A stretch of 64,000 nt of DNA. Source: Acheta domesticus. Lineage: Eukaryota; Arthropoda; Insecta; Orthoptera; Gryllidae. Positions 58,259 to 64,000 of the stretch are shown one piece after another. The number at the start of each line of letters is the position of its first letter. The first letter of the stretch is position 1. The position numbers and the translations under genes are program-made. Location: NCBI GenBank assembly GCA_031308135.1, contig JAHLJT010008446.1:168130364-168194363 (forward strand). Direction: 5' to 3'. Below the pieces are notes generated by a model. The model saw nothing but the letters and a program-made list of their open reading frames with translations. It did not search any database and was not told where the DNA came from.

Positions 58259-58386
58259 GAATAAATTTACAACACTTATTACAAACATTGACACATTGTT
58301 AATTACAAACTTTGTCACATTAATTGCATATTAAACTATGTACAAACATTACACATTGTATAAAAAACTAATTACATTCCAATGTG

Positions 58387-58706
58387 CTCAAAAACCAACA
58401 GGAACATTTTTATGTATTTACTAGCAATACCAAAATTATTATTCTTATTATGGTTTGTTTATTAATTTATATAATATTGAATTATAAAGCATAAGACATT
58501 AATGAGCATACTGTTAAAGTATGCTCATTATTTGAACAATCATGATATTTTTGTAATTTTCTACTCACAGCAAGATGTGTCTTATGCTTTATAATTCAAT
58601 ATTATATAAATTAATAGAAAAACAAACAAGAATAATATTAATAATAATGTTGGTATTGCTATTATATACATACTTTTTTTCTTGTTGGTTTTTGAGCAAT
58701 CCCTCG
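58387..58706. repeat. Large inverted repeat (~110-bp arms) with nested hairpin
   Basis: The left arm contains gctcaaaaaccaaca and attgaattataaagcataag. The right arm (58575-58705) has the mirror images cttatgctttataattcaat and tgttggtttttgagca. Between them sits aatgagcata-ctgttaaag-tatgctcatt, a perfect 10-bp hairpin (58500-58528). It lies about 130 bases from the hammerhead-like motif and may be part of the same element. Confidence 0.75.
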
Positions 58707-59014
58707 CTCAGCGGTAAATTGACCGGGAAGTGTGGATTGCAGCCCGTTCTAACCAGTCTCCCTGAACGGCTCGTTGAAGCACGAGGCTTCCAGATTTCAC
58801 CGTCGCCATGTGCAGTCCATACTAGTGAGTGTGCACCCGTTTGTTTCTCTTGTTGACAGAATTTGACAATGTCAGTAACGTAAATTGCTGTAAACGGTAG
58901 CAGTTGTTTCTATTCATTAGATAACTAGGAAAAACACCGAACTGAAGTTTACCACTCAATAATTCATCCTAACTCCTCAGTCATCAAAAATAAAGATTGC
59001 AAATGTAAACGAAA

Positions 59015-59150
59015 CTGGTGGTGCTACAGCATCAAATACATTCTAGCATTATTTGTAACTTGCGATTTTCGAGTATTTGAAAATTTTGAAGATAATGACT
59101 TGCACAATTTTGTAAAATTTTTTGCTTTATCCGAGGTTCACTTTCCGTCC
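59015..59150 (-). mobile_element. Helitron-like 3' end, diverged
   Basis: Minus strand: gatGCTGTAGCacca followed by CCAG and T, a variant of the family's hairpin plus CTAG terminus. Similarity beyond the terminus is weak, so the extent is a guess. Confidence 0.35.
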
Positions 59151-60299
59151 TTACTGCGTACTTGCGTAGTAAAGAGAATGTATTGTAATGTTCGGGCAAA
59201 AGGTGTGCGTTTGTTTGGTGTTTTGGGCTTGTTTATTTTTTCCCTCTTTCCTTCTCGGGAGAAAACTTAGTGGAACTGTGGTACTGAGAATTGATAAATG
59301 ATACTTTGATAAATCTGGTTCCAATGCGTAGTAAATTGGGTTATTCTTTTCGTATTCGACCAACAAAATTCCTGACAATCTCTAAATTACCTAAAAATAC
59401 TTTTTTAACGTTTGTTTTGTGCTAAAGCTATGAAAAAATGCAGTCTTACATTTTTCTTTTCGATATTTTGCATGCAGTCATTAAAAACCCCTTTTTCGTG
59501 AAAATAAGACCTTCCTCTGCAGACGACATGAACTAGGTAAAAGTAATGTTAATATTCTTTACGTAAATTTTGTTTGCATGTTGTTGTTTGCAGATTCCTT
59601 GGAGTTCATTTAAGTGTGAAAGAATAGAAATTGCGCTTCAGGTACATTTTTAACGTCATATTTGTAAAAATTATGAACAATTTTCAAAATTTATTTTCCA
59701 AAATACACCCTCGTCGATTCTAAAGTTCTGTAGCTTAAAATTCATGAAATACATTCAAGTTTTCAGGAGAAAAAGTTACATCCATGGTTATTAATAATTA
59801 ACAATGGTATGGATCTTTAAACTTGAAAATTCAATTGTTAATTTTTGAACTTGATGCACATAATTCATATTAATTATAAACGTATTCATTAATTATCTGA
59901 TATAGTAGCAATTTACGAAGTGCGTTAATCAACACATTAAAAGAAAACACTGAAAGTGTTACTTATCAGCAGTGGATTCTAGTTGATTGTTGCTCACTCG
60001 AAACGGTCATCAAATCGATGTATGATTTTGTCGAAGATTTAATTAATAAACTGGAAATCTTTCAATACATACTTATATTTCAAATAGACAGTCCGATTTC
60101 TTTCGTTCTACGAAAGAAAACCTTGGGAACGGGAAAGTTTAGGTTTCGTTTTTATTATTATTATTGAAGAATGCATGGAGTACACTGGAATAACTCACAA
60201 GCTACAATTCATACTTTTGTGTGTTACTTTCGATCCACCGACACAAATACTGTGAAACCTTTGAATTTTATTGTGATTTTCGATGAGATGACCCAAAAA
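59151..60299 (+). other. Presumed intronic stretch, no supported gene
   Basis: AT-rich. No domain or repeat structure could be recognised in the short frames here. Confidence 0.4.
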
Positions 60300-60610
60300 T
60301 ACAGTTGTGCTTATCGCCAGCGCTGTGAATCAGATGCACAGAGACTCTCGTTACATCCAGGATGCTTTTGAAATAGCCATTGAGTTACGGTATTTGATTG
60401 CTTTCTTCGGTGTTTGTAAGAGAGCAAGTTCAATTTGTGAGCTTAATGATTTGGTGTTTACTAGCTTATTTTAATGCATTTAACAACTATATATTTGAAG
60501 CTAATGTAGGTTAGGCTGTGCAGTTTTAACGCAGAAGGGTATGTGCCCGTGCCATACACATCTGTGACGTGATATCGCGAGCACATAGTAATCCAAGTAA
60601 GTGACCATAT
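60300..60610 (-). repeat. Dispersed repeat D, copy 2 (uninterrupted)
   Basis: It is the reverse complement of 8170-8690 without the 176-bp MITE. The stretch cttacaaacacc followed by gaagaaagcaatca corresponds to the insertion site. Confidence 0.72.
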
Positions 60611-60749
60611 ACGTAATTAGGAATCGTATTGTTTTGCCGTGGACAAATTGAAAGCTAGAAATATAGAGACTCTACCATTCTCTGAAAAGGAAAATATAAT
60701 TAAAGCAGGCCCTCCAAAACCAACTCTCAGTATTATTACAAACATTAAG

Positions 60750-60935
60750 CTAGTGGTGCTTACAGAATGGCACAGACTTTACCTTATTCCTATTTCCTCG
60801 GGTCTACGCTAGCTATTCGGAATTGCCACATACTCTTGCCAGCTGCCATCTATCGCCGCCCAATTTACATTTTTTTTTTTACAAAAACGGCTCCAAATTT
60901 TTTCTTCAAATTTCTTGTAAGAATAGAGTAAAATA
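60750..60935 (-). mobile_element. Helitron-like element, internally deleted copy
   Basis: The 3' end on the minus strand shows GTGC / GCAC arms and CACTAG. Then the family segment ccatctatcgccgccc jumps directly to caaaaacggctccaaatttt, which lies far apart in longer copies. This indicates a large internal deletion. The base outside CTAG is C, not T. Confidence 0.55.
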
Positions 60936-61109
60936 TGGGGCAGGCAAGTTGATTTTTTTCCGACGACACTGCGCTCTAGCGGCAGCAATCCGCAATAATC
61001 CGGTGATCGAAGTAGAGTGAGTATTGCCGCGTGTACAGTGAAAATAGGTATATCGCACAGGATTCTCGAATTATACATATTAATATATATTATATTAGAC
61101 ATAATGCTA

Positions 61110-61640
61110 GTGACTGTTACCTGCAGTTTTCAACCTGTTGATGTCGGAATATTCGAACAGAAAAGTTTAAATAAAGGGAAGAAACTAGTAGAAAGTTTTC
61201 ATGTAAATTGTGAAAAGGAAGTCCAGGACGGGAATAAGACTGGTCTTATAATTTCTTTGAAGCAGCCATAGTTATCCTGCAGTCCTGATGGGATAATTAA
61301 GAATGGTCAAGGATTTGAATTGTTGGAAATCAAGTGCCCTTACTCATGTAAACATGGTGCATTAGTGGACACGGAAGAAAAAAATTGTATCTGTTCCATA
61401 TTTAAAATTTAATGAAAATGGTGATTTAAAGATAAAAGATTCTCATGACCATTATACTCAGCTTCTAGTATCTATGTACATACTTGCAATACACATGTCA
61501 TTTTTTTTGTCTATTCATCAGTCGATCAAGTTCATATTCTTGTTCATCGGGAAGAAGCATTTTTATCGTCTCTTATTCCCAAAATTTAAAATTTCTATTT
61601 TACTTTTTTGATACCAGCTCTTGAAGCTAAATTATGAATC
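61110..61640 (+). pseudogene. YqaJ-type nuclease relic (ISL2EU-like transposon second protein)
   Basis: The plus-strand frames read SCSPDGIIKNGQGFELLEIK, CPYSCKHGALVDTEEK, then in a shifted frame LKFNENGDLKIKDSHDHYTQ and LLVSMYIL. The YqaJ/lambda-exonuclease fold uses D in S-P-D-G, E-x-K in L-h-E-I-K-C-P, and a Q in H-x-Y-Y-x-Q-h-Q-x-Q-M-Y; all but one Q can be seen. In arthropods such proteins are often the second protein of ISL2EU elements. A stop before SCSPDG and one frameshift show that it is decayed. No DDE transposase was found beside it. Confidence 0.65.
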
Positions 61641-62121
61641 GCAAAAATCTTTGTACCTGCCTAATTTAAGGACCATTTTGTTTGAACGAAGTTTACGTGA
61701 TGATCAATATAAGAGTGTTTTATTTAGATTACAAATTTCTTACAATGTTATCACCTAAACCTAATAAAATTTAATTAAATTACTAATGACGCAGAAGCGG
61801 TTCTTTATTTGCTAGAACACAGGCCATATACATTATTTTGTCCACATGTGTCATTAATGCTCTTTCCCACTCGCGATTTGGGAAACAACATTCCAAATTC
61901 AGGTTTTATAATTTTGCTCAGTGAGGAACATATCAATTTCTTCCACCTTTCCTCTTTTTATTCGAGGATTTACTCATTCTAGTTTTTCTTTCTATACATC
62001 AATTTACTCGAATACTTGCACTCCATCACATACAACTAACGGTGGAATACAACTGCTGTCACCGCATAACTTAAAACTTTCGCCACCAGATGTCACTTCG
62101 GGCTTTGCTGGTCTGCCCCAT
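61641..62121 (+). other. AT-rich stretch, no supported gene
   Basis: Only short frames without recognisable domains. Confidence 0.4.
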
Positions 62122-63245
62122 TAAGGTGGCATAGGTCCTAATTTCACGGATAACTGAATTTTCGAAAATTGCAAAAGTTTGAATTGTATTCGGCGTCCTC
62201 ATCCAACTACAAAATTGCAGATAGAGATTATTCCTTCAAATAAAATTTGTTCTTCGTAGCGAGTTCTTTCTTTAAGGTTATGTACTTTTTTTTCCTCTCA
62301 AAAATTACACAAATGTATTTTTTTAAAGGTCACTCAAATCTTGTAAACATTATTATATTTGTGAGTGAAAGTGCTTCAAATGACTTCAAATGAAGTTTCT
62401 TGAAAACTCAAAACTTTTCTGTGAAAAAGATATTTAAAGTTCGCATTTTTATTAGCGCCTAAACGCCATTTACTTAAAATCGGCTACATATTTTAAAGGA
62501 AAATTGACATTTAGGACGAGGTTGTACTGTTTTTTAATATTCTAAAATCAATATTTCCGTTCTACCATTAGGAAACCGAAAAATTGAGAAAATGTAAAAA
62601 AGAAAAATACTTTTGGTGGCGATAGATGGCAGCTGGTTTTGTCAATGAAATGTTTATCAAAAATGCATCTTCAAATAAGCTAATGCCTAGTTTTTTGAAA
62701 ATACTTGTAGCTTTTCTATAATTTCGTGACAAACATAATAGCCCGCTGCAAATTTACTGCGCTTCAGTCAACCGGTTGCATCGTAAATTAGAATTTGCAA
62801 TTTTGTATATTATTTCTTTGTTCGTTTCTTACATCCTACCCTTTGTTATATATTTTCACATTAATCTTTTAGAAATTAAACATTTTTAAATATTTGAAAT
62901 AAAATTACTAGCTCTCAGAATAGCGACAATGCAGGTAATGCAACATTGGAATTCCGTTTCGCTCTGGCGAATTTCTATAAATTACTTGTCATTGTGACTT
63001 GATGTAGCTGCATGAAAAGGAATTATAATTGTCATATTTATAATGATATTTGCAAGAAAATATTTAGTTTACGCAGCAAATACTGTACCATTTGTAGTGA
63101 GTAGAGTATTTGTTGCATGGTATTAGAACACTATTCTGTAATCATGGCCCTATGAAATGCATTTCTGTATTGTCCTTGGCTTCTTTTTCCAATACAAGTG
63201 TACAAAATTTTTTAAACCGTATTTTTATGCAGTTGTAGAATTCAC
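62122..63245 (+). mobile_element. Helitron-like element H6, middle part
   Basis: Starts at aaggtggcataggtcctaat, equivalent to 41219. It continues through ggtggcgatagatggcagct and ggaattccgtttcgct and ends near aaccgtatttttatgcagtt (63218). It lacks both the 5' end and the CTAG terminus. Confidence 0.68.
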
Positions 63246-64000
63246 ATGAAATAAAAGAGTATGTGAAATAAAGGAGTATGTGAAAGCATAGCCCACTAGT
63301 ATGCCTAACAGCAGCGTTCGCCGATCCTTATGGAAGCTAGCGAACAGACGAAGTTTCACATTGTGGCCGCAGGAGCGCTGGTCGCCGACCATTCGCGAGG
63401 CCTTCGGGCCGCTTTAATAATGTGGAAATGCCTGTATTTGTGGCAATTTTGCTCACAGTGATATGAGGCATTGCAAACTCGTGTTGGTGGTATTACTAAA
63501 CAATACTGAAATTATGTATCACTGTGCAGTTTGCTTAAAAGAAATTGTGGAGTGAATTCTTCAAAGTAACCCTCAAATACACAGCATGCGTGTAATCTAC
63601 TTGGTTAGTGAGCCAGTAGTGATTCTTCTTGACGTATAAAATACAATATTTATTCTTAATTATTTCTAAAATGTATCTGTATATTTAGGTGTTTAAAGAG
63701 AACTATAGTGCACATAATCTTTCTAAGCCGTTTAAAGAGTATGGATGAAAACGAAAATAATAGAAAACTATTACTTTATCAGTTTTTATACTATCTATTT
63801 TGATATTTTCAAACTATTTATTCTTTAATCTATATTACACGCCCAAAAAATTCAAAATTCAAAATAGAAGTGTTCGTGAAGAAAACAAATCGCTAAATAA
63901 CTGGAAGAAACTAGTTCTATAACGGACGACGGACGCTGTTATAAATAAATACTGACGCTGCTGTAAATAAAACTCAGGAAAGTGCACTCAACAAAAAGTA
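63246..64000. other. Window end, no supported gene
   Basis: A GC-richer patch at 63300-63415 is followed by AT-rich sequence. No coding region is recognised, and the next me31B exon is not seen here. Confidence 0.4.

Noticed and set aside
59594..59641. Possible 48-base exon (TTTGCAG ... CTTCAG|GTACAT) downstream of the me31B exon
   Set aside because: Phase would fit, but the encoded residues (IPWSSFKCERIEIALQ) do not match the conserved DDX6 continuation, and nothing else supports it.

Overview
This is an AT-rich eukaryotic window, almost certainly from a large, transposon-laden arthropod (probably insect) genome. Nothing in it looks bacterial: there are no operons and almost no long open frames. 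The only host gene recognised with confidence is one 73-bp exon of me31B/DDX6 (53527-53599, + strand), bounded by an AG acceptor and a GTAAGT donor. Nearly everything else that can be named is a transposable element, mostly dead, and a 1000-base run of Ns (35083-36082) marks an assembly gap.

Layout. 0-5 kb: a 1-kb element with about 62-bp inverted termini (92-1102) splits a dispersed repeat that recurs at 21.1-21.8 kb, followed by a non-LTR reverse transcriptase tail and a foldback MITE. 5.4-7.4 kb: a rearranged Penelope-like element with GIY-YIG domain and a candidate hammerhead ribozyme. 7.7-9.3 kb: hAT transposase relic and two MITEs. 9.5-11 kb: a whole Tc1-like element. 11.6-18.8 kb: a Ty3/Gypsy relic (- strand) split by an RTE-type non-LTR element (+ strand), each carrying a foldback MITE. 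19-21.8 kb: ORF1-like and DDE transposase pseudogenes. 23-29 kb: Helitron-like repeat family around a GC-rich block. 29.6-34 kb: Gypsy gag relic, a 762-bp hAT element, a second Tc1-like element. 36 kb: piggyBac relic at the gap edge. 40-40.8 kb: a 37-unit minisatellite. 40.8-49.6 kb: a four-level nest (Helitron-like element > Tigger/pogo > hAT > Helitron-like element plus palindromic hAT). 49.7-64 kb: further Helitron-like fragments, a jockey-like tail, the me31B exon, a second hammerhead-like motif and a YqaJ nuclease relic.

How it fits together. The window is a stratified record of insertions, and target-site duplications let several events be ordered. The host gene me31B appears to carry very long introns filled with these elements. 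The more unusual items are two hammerhead-like ribozyme motifs with the same stem I sequence, the minisatellite with 35 CACGTG sites next to a Helitron-like 5' region, a hAT derivative with two inverted 5' ends, and an exon-like frame inside a hAT element. No new protein system could be supported.
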